Shown here piece by piece: positions 1-8,138 of a stretch of DNA of 20,755 bases. The translations under genes were made by a program, and so were the position numbers. The number at the start of each line of letters is the position of its first letter. The first letter of the stretch is position 1. The notes under the pieces are model-generated. The model searched no databases, was not told the origin of the DNA, and worked only from the letters and a program-made list of their open reading frames with translations. This DNA is from Clostridiales bacterium (GTDB lineage: Bacteria; Bacillota_A; Clostridia; Oscillospirales; Oscillospiraceae), in the NCBI GenBank assembly GCA_022777455.1, contig JALFGI010000094.1:1-20755 (forward strand), given 5' to 3'.

Positions 1-150
1 GTCAGGCTGACTGAGAGGGTACCGCAGTGAGACAGCAGCATCAGCGCATCAAACCGTGTTGCCCTCTCAGTCTGCCCCTTGCGGGGCAGCCAGCTCCCCC
101 AAAGGGGGAGCCAAGGGGTGCGTCGGTTCCGGTACGCCAAATTACAATTT
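1..150 (+). repeat. Family A palindromic repeat, copy A1 (left part cut by window edge)
   Basis: This is the right-hand part of a ~215-bp GC-rich intergenic repeat also found at 2240, 7864, 13050 and 14335. Visible parts in order are the arm containing CTGACTGAGAGGGTACCGCAG, a short variable centre, the complementary CCCTCTCAG arm, a CTGCCCCTTGCGGGGCAG hairpin, a GCTCCCCC/GGGGGAGC hairpin, and the right terminus CGCCAAATTACAATTT. The left terminus lies outside the window. It carries no gene. Short open frames across it are repeat translations. Confidence 0.85.
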
Positions 151-172
151 TTCGATCCCTTTTGGCCAGGAA

Positions 173-205
173 AAAGGCTGTCCCACGATTTGTGAGACAG
201 CCTTT
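173..205 (-). terminator. Rho-independent terminator behind the 119-aa gene
   Basis: A 10-bp outer stem (AAAGGCTGTC with GACAGCCTTT) continues past one mismatch into CAC/GTG around a five-base loop. Read on the minus strand it ends in a T-rich tract. It lies about 24 nt after the stop codon at 229, so it probably ends the cstA-linked transcript. Confidence 0.8.
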
Positions 206-228
206 CTGATTTTGTTTTCTTTTGGGGG

Positions 229-588
229 TCAGGGTTTTCCCACGGGGACGCTGGTCTTCTCCCGGAACGCGTTCAGCAGGGCATTGAGGTTCTCCTCGTT
301 GGTAAAGCGGTAGGCTTTTTCCTTTCCGTCGAAACGCACCACCAGGTAGCACAGGGTACCGTAGATTTTCCCCTGTTCAAAGAAGCCCTTGGTCACGCCC
401 AGGCGCTTGTACACCCGCTCCATGGCGGACAGAGGGATATACCCCACCCGGCTGAAGCCGAACATGCCCACATACAGTGCCTCGTCTCCCAGGCCGAAGT
501 CCTCATAGTGGGTGCAGCATACTCTGTCAGGCCGGAGAATTTCTCCGGGAAGTGTGTGATTGGATAGCGCCTTGGGTGGAATGTACAT
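229..588 (-). CDS. Uncharacterised 119-aa protein downstream of cstA
   Basis: I do not recognise this family. The product is small, soluble-looking and has no signal peptide or membrane segment. The C-terminal half (residues ~45-105) alternates predicted strands and ends in an amphipathic helix, which could suit a small PH-like or sensor fold, but that is a guess. Two adjacent cysteines occur at residues 24-25. The ATG at 588 is preceded by a purine-rich AGAAAGGA site. The gene starts 24 nt after the cstA stop, has no promoter of its own in that gap, and is followed by a strong terminator, so it is very likely the second gene of a cstA operon. Codon use looks like its neighbours. Real gene: fairly sure. 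Function: unknown. Confidence 0.7.
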   Translation of the reverse strand: MYIPPKALSNHTLPGEILRPDRVCCTHYEDFGLGDEALYVGMFGFSRVGYIPLSAMERVYKRLGVTKGFFEQGKIYGTLCYLVVRFDGKEKAYRFTNEENLNALLNAFREKTSVPVGKP

Positions 589-612
589 GGAAACGATCCT
601 TTCTCCGGTGGC

Positions 613-2061
613 TTACTTCAAAGCCTTCTCGCCCTTGGGGGCCTTGACGATGAACAGAACCAGCAGCACCACGGCGATGCCCACGCCCAGGTATCTGGAA
701 ATGGGAGGCAGGAAGGAGATTCCGCCCAGGTACAGCTTGCTGCTGAACACGAAGGAAACGGTGACGGCGGTCATGAATGCGGCGGGCAGGGCGCAGACGT
801 AAGCGTTCTTACCCTCGTGGCGCAGGTACATGGCAGCAGTCCACAGAACGATGGCGGCCAGAATCTGGTTGGTGGAGGCGAAGTAGTTCCAGATGGAGGT
901 GTAGTCCAGCTGAGAAACCAGGACGCCCAGGCCCAGCAGAGGAACGGTGAGGATCAGGCGGTTCTTGTAGCTCTTCTGATCCAGCTTCAGGGCATCCGCC
1001 ACGGTCAGACGGGCGGAGCGGAACGCGGTATCGCCGGAGGAGATGGGGCAGGCAATAACGCCCAGCATGGCCAGAATGGCGCCGAAGCCGCCCATGGTGG
1101 TGGAGCAGATGTTATACACGCAGCCGGACTGGCCAACGGACATGGCTTCCTTCAGGCCGGTCATCAGGCCGCCCTCGATGGGGAACAGGGCGCAGGAGGC
1201 AGCAGCCCAAACCAGAGCGATGACGCCCTCGCAGACCATGGCGCCGTAGAACACCACATGGGACATTTTCTCACTCTTGCAGCACCGGGCCATGATGGGG
1301 GACTGGGTGGAGTGGAAGCCGGAGCAGGCGCCGCAGGCCACGGAGATGAACATGGCGGGGAACATGGAGGTTCCGGCGGGGTGCATATTCCGCAGGGGGA
1401 AGATCTCGGGAATCTCATAGCCCTTGACGATGGTGCCGAAGCCCACGCCGATGGCCATGACGATCAGGCAGATGCCGAACAGGGGGTACAGCTTGCCGAT
1501 GATCTTATCCACGGACAGGAAGGTAGCGATGAAGAAGTAGATAAACACGATGGTCAGCCAGAAGTACTTGTTGGTCAGGATACCGGTGGAGCCGCCCTGG
1601 CCGCACAGATAGCTGAGAAGGCCCGCAGGACCCACGGCGAACACAACGCCCACCATGAACAGCAGCACGGTGGAGAACACGCGCATGACCTGCTTCATCA
1701 CGTTGCCCATGTACATGCCGGTGAGCTCGGGCACGCTCAGGCCCTTGTGGCGCATGGACATGAAGCCGGATGCGAAGTCATGAACACCGCCGCAGAGGAT
1801 GGTACCGAAGGTGATCCACAGGAACACGCTGGGACCCCACATGGCGCCGCCCACAGCGCCCCAGATGGGGCCAAGGCCGGCAATGTTCAGAAGCTGAATC
1901 AGGAAAATTCTCCAGGTGGGCATGACCACATAGTCAACGCCGTCCTCCATGGAGACTGCAGGGGTTTCCCGGTCGTCAGGACCGAAGGTCTTGGATACGA
2001 ATTTGCCATAGAAAAAGTATCCGCCGATGAGAAGCGCCAAACATACGAAGAAGCTAATCAT
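613..2061 (-). CDS. cstA: CstA-family carbon starvation / peptide or pyruvate transporter
   Basis: This is a 482-aa polytopic membrane protein of the CstA family, whose characterised members import peptides or pyruvate when preferred carbon is scarce. The N-terminus begins with a membrane segment (residues ~2-19). The family segments DGVDYVVMPTW (40-50) and GPIWGAVGGAMWGP (64-77) are visible, followed by many hydrophobic helices. It is shorter than the ~700-aa enterobacterial CstA and matches the compact form common in Firmicutes. The ATG at 2061 was chosen because AGGAGGG precedes it at good spacing. An in-frame start at 2181 would lie upstream of the promoter at 2150-2178, so it can be excluded. 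It is followed at 24 nt by a small unknown gene. The substrate (peptide versus pyruvate) cannot be read from the sequence. Confidence 0.93.
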   Translation of the reverse strand: MISFFVCLALLIGGYFFYGKFVSKTFGPDDRETPAVSMEDGVDYVVMPTWRIFLIQLLNIAGLGPIWGAVGGAMWGPSVFLWITFGTILCGGVHDFASGFMSMRHKGLSVPELTGMYMGNVMKQVMRVFSTVLLFMVGVVFAVGPAGLLSYLCGQGGSTGILTNKYFWLTIVFIYFFIATFLSVDKIIGKLYPLFGICLIVMAIGVGFGTIVKGYEIPEIFPLRNMHPAGTSMFPAMFISVACGACSGFHSTQSPIMARCCKSEKMSHVVFYGAMVCEGVIALVWAAASCALFPIEGGLMTGLKEAMSVGQSGCVYNICSTTMGGFGAILAMLGVIACPISSGDTAFRSARLTVADALKLDQKSYKNRLILTVPLLGLGVLVSQLDYTSIWNYFASTNQILAAIVLWTAAMYLRHEGKNAYVCALPAAFMTAVTVSFVFSSKLYLGGISFLPPISRYLGVGIAVVLLVLFIVKAPKGEKALK

Positions 2062-2149
2062 AAAACACCCTCCTAAATTTTTTGTCCGCCCCTGGGGAGC
2101 GTACGTAAAGATACAGCAAGAATGAAATGGCACCCTTGCTGTTTTGTAC

Positions 2150-2178
2150 ATTGTAGCGCGCATCACGGTGAAAGTCAA
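2150..2178 (-). promoter_or_regulatory. Sigma-70/SigA promoter of cstA
   Basis: On the minus strand TTGACT (2178-2173) is followed by a 17-nt spacer and TACAAT (2155-2150). Transcription would start near 2143, giving an ~80-nt leader before the cstA ATG at 2061. Confidence 0.8.
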
Positions 2179-2188
2179 CAAAAATCTT

Positions 2189-2218
2189 CACATTATGTTC
2201 AAATATTTGTCATATGTG
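2189..2218. promoter_or_regulatory. Palindromic operator candidate upstream of cstA
   Basis: A 30-bp AT-rich imperfect palindrome has a perfect core CAAATATTTG and outer arms CACAT/ATGTG. Its centre is about 60 bp upstream of the inferred start site and 11 bp upstream of the -35 box, the usual place for an activator. It does not resemble a CcpA cre site or the consensus Fur box. The cognate regulator is unknown. Confidence 0.4.
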
Positions 2219-2239
2219 CTGTCAACCCCTCCGATGGAG

Positions 2240-2453
2240 AAATTGTAATTTGGCGAACCGGAATTGCCGCACCCCTTGGCTCCCCCTATGGGGGAGCTGG
2301 CTGCCCCGTTAGGGGCAGACTGAGAGGGCAACACATGAATTTTGGTTACCATTTCCTTACTGCGGTACCCTCTCAGTCAGCCTGTTCGGCTGACAGCTCT
2401 CCCAAGGGGAGAGCCAAGGGGTGCTGCCGTATCTGCCCGCCAAATTTCAATTT
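2240..2453 (-). repeat. Family A palindromic repeat, copy A2 (reverse orientation)
   Basis: This is a complete 214-bp copy, inverted relative to the other four. The left end is AAATTGTAATTTGGCG and the right end CGCCAAATTTCAATTT. It has both GC hairpins and the long GAGAGGG/CCCTCTC pairing, but its centre (CACATGAATTTTGGTTACC) differs from the other copies. It lies between the cstA promoter region and the ftsH terminator. Confidence 0.88.
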
Positions 2454-2490
2454 GCCTCTTTGCTTCGTGAAGTCCGCAGGTACATCACAA

Positions 2491-2526
2491 AAAACCGATG
2501 CAGGGATTTTTCCTTGCATCGGTTTT
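2491..2526 (-). terminator. Rho-independent terminator of ftsH
   Basis: The stem CCGATGCA (2495-2502) pairs with TGCATCGG (2515-2522), with A-runs on one side and T-runs on the other. It begins 8 nt past the ftsH stop and should end the leftward tilS-hpt-ftsH transcript. Confidence 0.88.
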
Positions 2527-2533
2527 CTGATTC

Positions 2534-4405
2534 TTATGCTTCAAATCCGTCGGTGAGGGAGGTTTTGGAGGCTTCGCCGATTTGGCGGCCTTCCATCAGG
2601 TCGGCGAACTGGGCGCCGGTGATGGACTCGTTGGCCAGCAAATACTCCGCCAGTTCCTTCAGCTTCTCGCTGTTCTCACTGAGGATTTTCTTGCAGTGGG
2701 CGTAGGCCCGGTCGATGAGGGCTTTGACCTCCTGGTCGATGGTGCCTGCCACCTGCTCGGAATAGCTCTTGGTGGTCTGGTAATCCCGGCCGATGAACAC
2801 CTCGCCGTCGTCCAGGTAGCTGACGGTGCCCAGTTTTTCGCTCATACCGTAGCGGGCCACCATGTCCTTGGCCAGCTTGGTGGCCCGGTCAATGTCGTTG
2901 GAGGCGCCCACGGAGATATCCCCCAGGAACAGGTCCTCCGCCACCCGGCCGCCCAGCAGGGCAACGATTTGCTCGTACATTTCGTTTCTGGTGGGGTTGG
3001 AAGAATCCTCACCGGGCAACGACCAGGTGGCGCCCAGGCTTCTGCCCCGGGGAATGATGGAAATGTGCCGCACCGGATCGTGGGTGGGCAGGCGGTACAT
3101 GGCCACGGCGTGACCGGCCTCGTGGAAGGCGGTGGTCTTCAGGTCCCGGCGGGAAGCCACATGGCTCTTTTTCGCGGGGCCTGCCAGAATTTTCATCATG
3201 GCCTCGTCCACATCCTCCATGGTGAAGGCGGGGCGGTTGTTTCTCGCCGCCAGGATGGCCGCCTCGTTGAGAAGGTTACTCAGGTCCGCACCGGTGAAGC
3301 CGGCGGTGGCCCGGGCGATGGTGCCCAGATCCACGGATTCATCCAGCCGCTTGTCCTTGGCGTGGACCTTCAGGATGTCCTCCCGGCCCTTCACATCGGG
3401 GCGGTTCACCTGAATCTGCCGGTCAAACCGGCCGGGGCGCAGCAGGGCGGGGTCCAGGATGTCCGGCCGGTTGGTGGCCGCGAGAACGATGATGCCCTCG
3501 GTGCGGCCGAAGCCGTCCATTTCCACCAGCAGCTGGTTCAATGTCTGCTCCTTTTCGTCGTGGCCGCCGCCCAGGCCGCTGCCCCGCTTGCGGCCCACGG
3601 CATCGATCTCATCAATGAAGATGATGGCGGGAGCCAGCTTTTTGGCCTGGTCAAACAGGTCCCGGACACGGCTGGCGCCAACACCCACATACATCTCTAC
3701 AAAGTCGGAGCCGGAGATGGACAGAAACTGCACCCCCGCCTCACCGGCAGTGGCCCGGGCCAGCAAGGTCTTGCCGGTGCCCGGAGGGCCCACCAGCAGC
3801 AGTCCATGGGGGATTCGGGCCCCCAGGGCGGTGTACTTGTCCGGCGCCCGGAGGAAGTCCACCACCTCCTGGAGCTCTTCCTTTTCCTCATCCGCACCGG
3901 CCACATCGTCGAAGGTGACCTTCTTGTTGTCCGGCACCCCCAGCACGGTTCTTGCCTTGCCGAACTGGGACATGGGGTTGCCGTTGCCGTTCATCCTTCC
4001 CATGATGAAGGTCCAGGCCAGCAGCAGCACCCCTCCCGCCACCAGCAGGGGCAGGATAAAGTCGTAGGGGGTGTAGGTCTTTTCCGCCACAAAGTCGTAG
4101 ACCTCCAGCACACCGGATGCCATCTGCTCATCCAGCAGGTCCTGCATCTCCGCCCGGAAGCCCGCCGGGTCCGCAAGCCCGGAAGAGATGGTGGTTTTGC
4201 CGTTGTAGGGCGTGCGGAGAATCAGAGTGATGGTGTTCCCGTCCACCAGGAACTGGGACACCTGTTCCCTGCGGAACAGCTCCACCAGATTGGAGTAGGG
4301 AATGGTGTTGGACTGCTTGCCGAATTTCCCCAGGGCCCAGCTGAACACCAGCAGCAGCACCAAAAGGTAAATCAGCGGGGCGATATTTCTGCGTTTGTTA
4401 TCCAA
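2534..4405 (-). CDS. ftsH: ATP-dependent zinc metalloprotease FtsH
   Basis: This is the membrane-anchored AAA+ protease that unfolds and degrades membrane and short-lived cytosolic proteins, working as a hexamer. The 623-aa protein has a first membrane helix (residues ~9-28), an extracytoplasmic domain and a second helix (~115-137). It then shows Walker A GPPGTGKT (206-213), the pore segment MYVGVG (238-243), Walker B IIFIDEID (261-268) and an arginine-finger region RPGRFDR (323-329). The zinc site is HEAGH (428-432), with a likely third ligand at D504. Length is normal and all key residues are present. The start is a TTG at 4405 with AAGGAG nine bases upstream, and that site overlaps the hpt stop codon region (13-nt gap). 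It is the last gene of the conserved Firmicutes tilS-hpt-ftsH order. Confidence 0.97.
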   Translation of the reverse strand: MDNKRRNIAPLIYLLVLLLVFSWALGKFGKQSNTIPYSNLVELFRREQVSQFLVDGNTITLILRTPYNGKTTISSGLADPAGFRAEMQDLLDEQMASGVLEVYDFVAEKTYTPYDFILPLLVAGGVLLLAWTFIMGRMNGNGNPMSQFGKARTVLGVPDNKKVTFDDVAGADEEKEELQEVVDFLRAPDKYTALGARIPHGLLLVGPPGTGKTLLARATAGEAGVQFLSISGSDFVEMYVGVGASRVRDLFDQAKKLAPAIIFIDEIDAVGRKRGSGLGGGHDEKEQTLNQLLVEMDGFGRTEGIIVLAATNRPDILDPALLRPGRFDRQIQVNRPDVKGREDILKVHAKDKRLDESVDLGTIARATAGFTGADLSNLLNEAAILAARNNRPAFTMEDVDEAMMKILAGPAKKSHVASRRDLKTTAFHEAGHAVAMYRLPTHDPVRHISIIPRGRSLGATWSLPGEDSSNPTRNEMYEQIVALLGGRVAEDLFLGDISVGASNDIDRATKLAKDMVARYGMSEKLGTVSYLDDGEVFIGRDYQTTKSYSEQVAGTIDQEVKALIDRAYAHCKKILSENSEKLKELAEYLLANESITGAQFADLMEGRQIGEASKTSLTDGFEA

Positions 4406-4417
4406 TGACGTGTCTCC

Positions 4418-4960
4418 TTATTTACTGTATACTTCGCTTTTCAGAACACCCACATAGGGCAGGTTCCGGTACTGCTCGTTGTAGTCCAGGCCGTAGCCCA
4501 CCACAAAGGCATTGGGCACCGTGAAGCCCACATAATCCGCCTTCAGGGTGATGCCGGGATTGCGGCGCTCCGGCTTATCCAGCAGGGTGCAGATTTTCAG
4601 GGAGGCGGGATTCTTACTCATGAGATGCCGGTAAGTAAAGTCCAGGGAATTGCCGGTATCGAAGATGTCCTCCAGGATCAGCACATGGCGGCCCCGGATG
4701 TCCGCGGTCACGTCCCGCTTCACCACCATACAGCCGGTGGAATCGGTTCCCTGGTAGGAGGAGATCCACATGAAGTCCATCTGGCAGGGCACCTTGATTT
4801 GACGCACCATGTCGGCGTAGAACACCACCACACCCTTTAAGACGCCCACAATCAGCGGATTCTTCCCGGCATATTCCGCCGTGAGAATTTCCCCCAGCTC
4901 CGCGATCCGGTTCTTGATCTGCTCTTCGGTAATGAGAATCTGCTCAATATCTTGTTCCAT
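4418..4960 (-). CDS. hpt: Hypoxanthine (guanine) phosphoribosyltransferase
   Basis: This purine-salvage enzyme transfers phosphoribose from PRPP to hypoxanthine or guanine, giving IMP or GMP in the cytoplasm. The 180-aa length is typical. The PRPP loop reads ILEDIFDTGNS (residues 95-105), and the family segment around residues 34-50 contains the flexible-loop entry LKGVVVFYADM. The ATG at 4960 is preceded by a strong AGGAGG. The frame stays open upstream to 5116, but that extension runs through the inverted-repeat element at 4999-5176 and has no ribosome site. Its stop lies inside the ftsH ribosome site. Between tilS and hpt there is an unusual 272-bp gap, where many Firmicutes have the two genes nearly contiguous. 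Confidence 0.96.
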   Translation of the reverse strand: MEQDIEQILITEEQIKNRIAELGEILTAEYAGKNPLIVGVLKGVVVFYADMVRQIKVPCQMDFMWISSYQGTDSTGCMVVKRDVTADIRGRHVLILEDIFDTGNSLDFTYRHLMSKNPASLKICTLLDKPERRNPGITLKADYVGFTVPNAFVVGYGLDYNEQYRNLPYVGVLKSEVYSK

Positions 4961-4998
4961 TTTTATTCCTCCTGCTGTGTTTTTTTCAGGAACGAAGT

Positions 4999-5176
4999 TT
5001 GCGTTGGGCGGGGACTTGACCCCGCCGACCCGGTTCGTTTTTGGAATGGTGCCTTGAATGATATCATTTCCCAACATAATCATGGAAAACACGCCCAAAA
5101 CGCCATTTTTTTCCATTTGTCCAACCTGGTAGATTTCGTTACCTGGTCGGCGGGGTCAAGACCCCGCCCTACGCAA
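4999..5176. repeat. Element C: 178-bp inverted-repeat (MITE-like) insertion between tilS and hpt
   Basis: Two 35-bp arms (4999-5033 and 5142-5176) are inverted copies with about three mismatches. Each arm contains its own GGCGGGG...CCCCGCC hairpin. The ~108-bp AT-richer centre has no gene. The sequence differs from families A and B. No clear target-site duplication is visible. It fills most of the 272-bp space between tilS and hpt, so it may alter read-through or folding of the hpt leader. Confidence 0.7.
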
Positions 5177-5190
5177 GACGTATCGTTTTT

Positions 5191-5199
5191 GTTATAACA
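5191..5199 (-). promoter_or_regulatory. Possible extended -10 for hpt-ftsH
   Basis: The minus strand reads TGTTATAAC just downstream of tilS, an extended -10-like motif. No good -35 is seen 16-18 nt upstream, so this is only a candidate. If used, transcription would pass through element C before reaching hpt. Confidence 0.25.
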
Positions 5200-5232
5200 T
5201 GCTACTACAGTGGCTTGGGAATCTGATTTCGA

Positions 5233-6480
5233 TCAATCGGGGATTGGTTCAATCAACAAATAATGGGTAGGCTCCTCTTCCAGTCTCTGCAAATTGGCGC
5301 CGAACTGGCCTGCCCACAGGACGCCCCCTTCATCCGCCAGGATGGGAATGCGGGGTCTGAGGGGGGCGCTGATTTTCCGGTCGATCATCAGCTTCTTGAT
5401 GCTCTTGGTGCCTCCCGGCAGGCGGATTTCGTCCCCTGCCTTCCGGCTGCGCACGACGACACCGCCCTGCAGCCGGACGCCGATGCCTCCGTTGGGCGTA
5501 TCCCCACAGCGCACCCGGATGCCCCACCGGGGCAGCTCCGTCACCCCGGGGACGGAAATGCTTTCTTCCTCCGGCGGCGCCTGACCGGGCACCACCGTCA
5601 GCCGGTCGTAGTCCCGGGCGATGAGGATGCCCCCGGGAAAATCCAGCCTTGCCGAGGGCTTGGAGGTATACAGCAGCCCCCGGGCGGCGGAGATGTGAAT
5701 CTGTTCCGGCTCCCGGACGCCGCTTTCCTTCAAAAACCGCTCCAGGTACCGGCTCTGCAGAGCTTCCGGCAGCTCCCGCAGCCGGGACACCGGGGGCAGC
5801 TCCGGCTCCAATTGGGACTGAAGGAAATCTTCATCCTGCCGCAGCCGCCGGGCCGTGGCGGAAAGGGACAGGCTGACGCCGGGATTCTCCGCCCGGAGCA
5901 AGGGCATCACATGATGCCGGATGCGGTTGCGCAGGAATTCATCTCCGGCGTTGGAGCTGTCCTCCCGGTGGGGCAGGTGGTATTCCTCCAGAAAGCCCTC
6001 CACCTCCTGCCGGGTGATATTCAGCATGGGGCGGATGATCTTCCCATTCACCGGGGCGATGCCTCCCAGGCCCTTCAGCCCGGTGCCCCGGAGCAGGTGC
6101 ATGAGCACCGTCTCGGCGTTGTCGTCGGCGGTGTGGGCGGTGGCAATTTTCCCGGGGAGGGTGCGCAGAAAATCATATCTTGCTTCCCTGGCGGCGGCCT
6201 CCAGACCCTTCTTCCCGGTGCGCACCTGAGCGCCCCCAACGGTGAGGGGGATGCCGTAGCCGGCGCAGAAATCCCGAACGAAGGCCTCGTCGGCATCGGA
6301 CTCTTCGCCGCGGAGATGATGGTTAAAATGGGCGGCGGACAGGTCTATCTGCAATTTTTCCCGCAGCAGGTACATTCCAAACAGCAGCGCCACGGAATCC
6401 GCCCCGCCGGAGACGGCGCAGACCACCGTTTCTCCCGGCGCTGCCAGCTCCCGGAGGGCGGTGGAGAGCTTATTCAACAT
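5233..6480 (-). CDS. tilS: tRNA(Ile)-lysidine synthase TilS
   Basis: TilS uses ATP and lysine to convert C34 of the CAU-anticodon tRNA-Ile to lysidine, so that it reads AUA codons. The 415-aa protein has the PP-loop SGGADS (residues 24-29), the family segment HHLRGEESDADEAFVRDFC (54-72), and the catalytic-domain signature AHTADDNAETVLMHLLRG (115-132). A C-terminal domain follows and looks complete. Length is near that of E. coli TilS. The ATG at 6480 has GGGAG eight bases upstream and overlaps the end of dnaB by 11 bp, so the two are probably translationally coupled. Confidence 0.96.
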   Translation of the reverse strand: MLNKLSTALRELAAPGETVVCAVSGGADSVALLFGMYLLREKLQIDLSAAHFNHHLRGEESDADEAFVRDFCAGYGIPLTVGGAQVRTGKKGLEAAAREARYDFLRTLPGKIATAHTADDNAETVLMHLLRGTGLKGLGGIAPVNGKIIRPMLNITRQEVEGFLEEYHLPHREDSSNAGDEFLRNRIRHHVMPLLRAENPGVSLSLSATARRLRQDEDFLQSQLEPELPPVSRLRELPEALQSRYLERFLKESGVREPEQIHISAARGLLYTSKPSARLDFPGGILIARDYDRLTVVPGQAPPEEESISVPGVTELPRWGIRVRCGDTPNGGIGVRLQGGVVVRSRKAGDEIRLPGGTKSIKKLMIDRKISAPLRPRIPILADEGGVLWAGQFGANLQRLEEEPTHYLLIEPIPD

Positions 6481-7807
6481 GCTTCCACTCCCGGTCGTTA
6501 AACAGCTGGAACTGGGGCAGCCACTGGAGCTTCACCGTTCCCGTCTCGCCGTGGCGGTTTTTGGAGACGATGCACTCCGCCACTCCCTTCTCCTCGGAGT
6601 TGGGGTTGTAGTATTCATCACGATACAAAAACATGATCACGTCCGCGTCCTGCTCGATGGCGCCGGATTCCCGGAGGTCGGACATGATGGGCCGCTTGTC
6701 GGTACGGCTTTCCACCGCACGGGACAGCTGACTCAGGCAGATCACCGGCACGTTCAGCTCCTTGGCCATGATCTTCAGGGCACGGGAGATTTCACCCACC
6801 ACCGTAACCCGGTTTTCGCTGTTCTTGCCATAGCCGGAGCCGGTCATCAGCTGGAGGTAGTCGATGATCACAAGGCCCAGATTGTCCAGCCTTCGGCACT
6901 TGGCGTTGATCTCCGCCACGGTGACGGAGGGGTTGTCGTCAATCCGGATGTCCGTCTGGCTCAGGGCGGCGGAGCCGATGCACAGCTTGCTCCACTCCTC
7001 CTCGGAGAGCTTGCCGGTGGCCATCTTCTGGCTGTCCACAAAGCTCTGGGCAGCAAGCAGACGCATGGCCAGCTGCTCCCGGGACATTTCCAGGTTGAAA
7101 ATCGCCACGGTTTTTCCGTAGAGCCGGGCCACGTTCATGCCGATGTTCAAAGAAAAGGCGGACTTACCCATGGCGGGACGGGCGGCAATGAGGATCAGGT
7201 CGGACTTATTCAGGCCGTTGATCTTGGTGTCCACATCCCGCAGTCCCGTGGACAGGCCGGGGATTGCGGAGTCGGACTGGCTCAGTTCCGTCAGCCGGTC
7301 GAAGACCTTGTGCAGCGTGGTGCCGATGTGCTCCAGGGTGTCCCCCCGCTCGCCCTTGCGCAGGGCGTAGATTTTCTTTTCCGCGGCTTCCAGAATTTCG
7401 GAGGAGGAGCCCACCTGTTCGGACACCATGTCCGAAATCTCCACGGCAGCCTGACCCAGCCCCCGGAGCATAGCCTTCTCCTGGACGATCCGGGCGTACC
7501 GGCCCACGTTCACGGCAGTGGGGGTGATGTCCATGAGCTGGACGATGTAGTCCCGGGAGTTGTCGTGGTAGCAGCCCAGCTCCTTCATCTTGTCCAGCAC
7601 GGTCACCGGGTCGATGGTCTGGGAGAAATTGAACATGGTGTACATGGTTTCAAAAATCTCCCGGTTCTGCTCCAGGTAGAAGTCCTCCGGCTTCACCGTA
7701 CCCACCACGTCGGTGATACAGCGGCTGTCGATGAGGATGGAACCCAGAACCGCCTGCTCCGCCTCCAGGGAATGGGGCACCTGGCGCCCTGTTAATTCTT
7801 CATCCAT
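6470..7807 (-). CDS. dnaB: Replicative DNA helicase DnaB
   Basis: This hexameric 5'-3' helicase (DnaC in B. subtilis naming) unwinds DNA at the replication fork. At 445 aa its length is typical. The N-terminal primase-interacting domain begins PHSLEAEQAVLGSIL (residues 11-25). The RecA-like C-terminal domain has Walker A RPAMGKS (210-216) and Walker B LVIIDYLQL (312-320), followed by the LSQLSRAVE segment (358-366). No intein interrupts it. The ATG at 7807 is preceded by AAGGAGGG. The stop TAA at 6472-6470 lies inside tilS. Upstream, repeat A3 separates it from rplI, and I see no convincing promoter in the 56 bp between A3 and the start. Confidence 0.97.
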   Translation of the reverse strand: MDEELTGRQVPHSLEAEQAVLGSILIDSRCITDVVGTVKPEDFYLEQNREIFETMYTMFNFSQTIDPVTVLDKMKELGCYHDNSRDYIVQLMDITPTAVNVGRYARIVQEKAMLRGLGQAAVEISDMVSEQVGSSSEILEAAEKKIYALRKGERGDTLEHIGTTLHKVFDRLTELSQSDSAIPGLSTGLRDVDTKINGLNKSDLILIAARPAMGKSAFSLNIGMNVARLYGKTVAIFNLEMSREQLAMRLLAAQSFVDSQKMATGKLSEEEWSKLCIGSAALSQTDIRIDDNPSVTVAEINAKCRRLDNLGLVIIDYLQLMTGSGYGKNSENRVTVVGEISRALKIMAKELNVPVICLSQLSRAVESRTDKRPIMSDLRESGAIEQDADVIMFLYRDEYYNPNSEEKGVAECIVSKNRHGETGTVKLQWLPQFQLFNDREWKHVE

Positions 7808-7848
7808 GTGCTGCTCCCTCCTTCCGTAAAATGATTCTTTTGTAGGTG

Positions 7849-8134
7849 GATATGAGATGGTTGAATTGGAATTTGGCGTGCAAATGCGGTATCGCCTCTT
7901 GGCTCTCCCTTTGGGAGAGCTGGCAGCCGTCAGGCTGACTGAGAGGGTATCGCAGCAGGATCATGGCTGTCGGAATCAAACGTCACCCTCTCAGTCTTCC
8001 CCTTTCGGGGAAGCCAGCTCCCCCATAGGGGGAGCCAAGGGGTGCGCCGGTTCCAGTACGCCAAACGACGATTTCCCAGCTTGCTGAGCAAACCCGATAT
8101 CTCATATCTAATATCTTCTATCTGATATCTTCTT
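7849..8134. repeat. Outer ATATGAGATAT-type repeat enclosing A3
   Basis: GATATGAGAT (7849-7858) lies just left of A3. A tract of ATATCT units (8096-8134) containing GATATCTCATATCT lies to the right, so the two are in inverted orientation. The same motif encloses A4 at 13003-13316. Most of the interval is A3 itself. The right tract ends only 5 bp before the rplI stop. Confidence 0.55.
7864..8075 (+). repeat. Family A palindromic repeat, copy A3 (within the rplI-dnaB gap)
   Basis: This is a complete 212-bp copy with more degenerate ends (AATTGGAATTTGGCG left, CGCCAAACGACGATTT right). It has the GCTCTCCC/GGGAGAGC hairpin, the CTGAGAGGG/CCCTCTCAG pairing and a CTTCCCC/GGGGAAG variant of the second hairpin. 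It sits between two genes that are normally neighbours and read the same way. No coding content. Confidence 0.85.
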
Positions 8135-8138
8135 GGTG

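Noticed and set aside
817..2076. 419-aa plus-strand frame opposite cstA
   Set aside because: Ala/Gly/His-rich antisense shadow of the transporter gene.
2062..2181. Upstream start for cstA at 2181
   Set aside because: The extra codons include the -10 and -35 boxes of the promoter, so they would not be in the transcript.
2582..4408. 608-aa plus-strand frame opposite ftsH
   Set aside because: Antisense shadow of a complete FtsH. The product is low-complexity Gly/His/Gln/Val with no ribosome site.
4961..5116. N-terminal extension of hpt by 52 residues
   Set aside because: It crosses element C, lacks a ribosome site and does not belong to the family; AGGAGG sits before the ATG at 4960.
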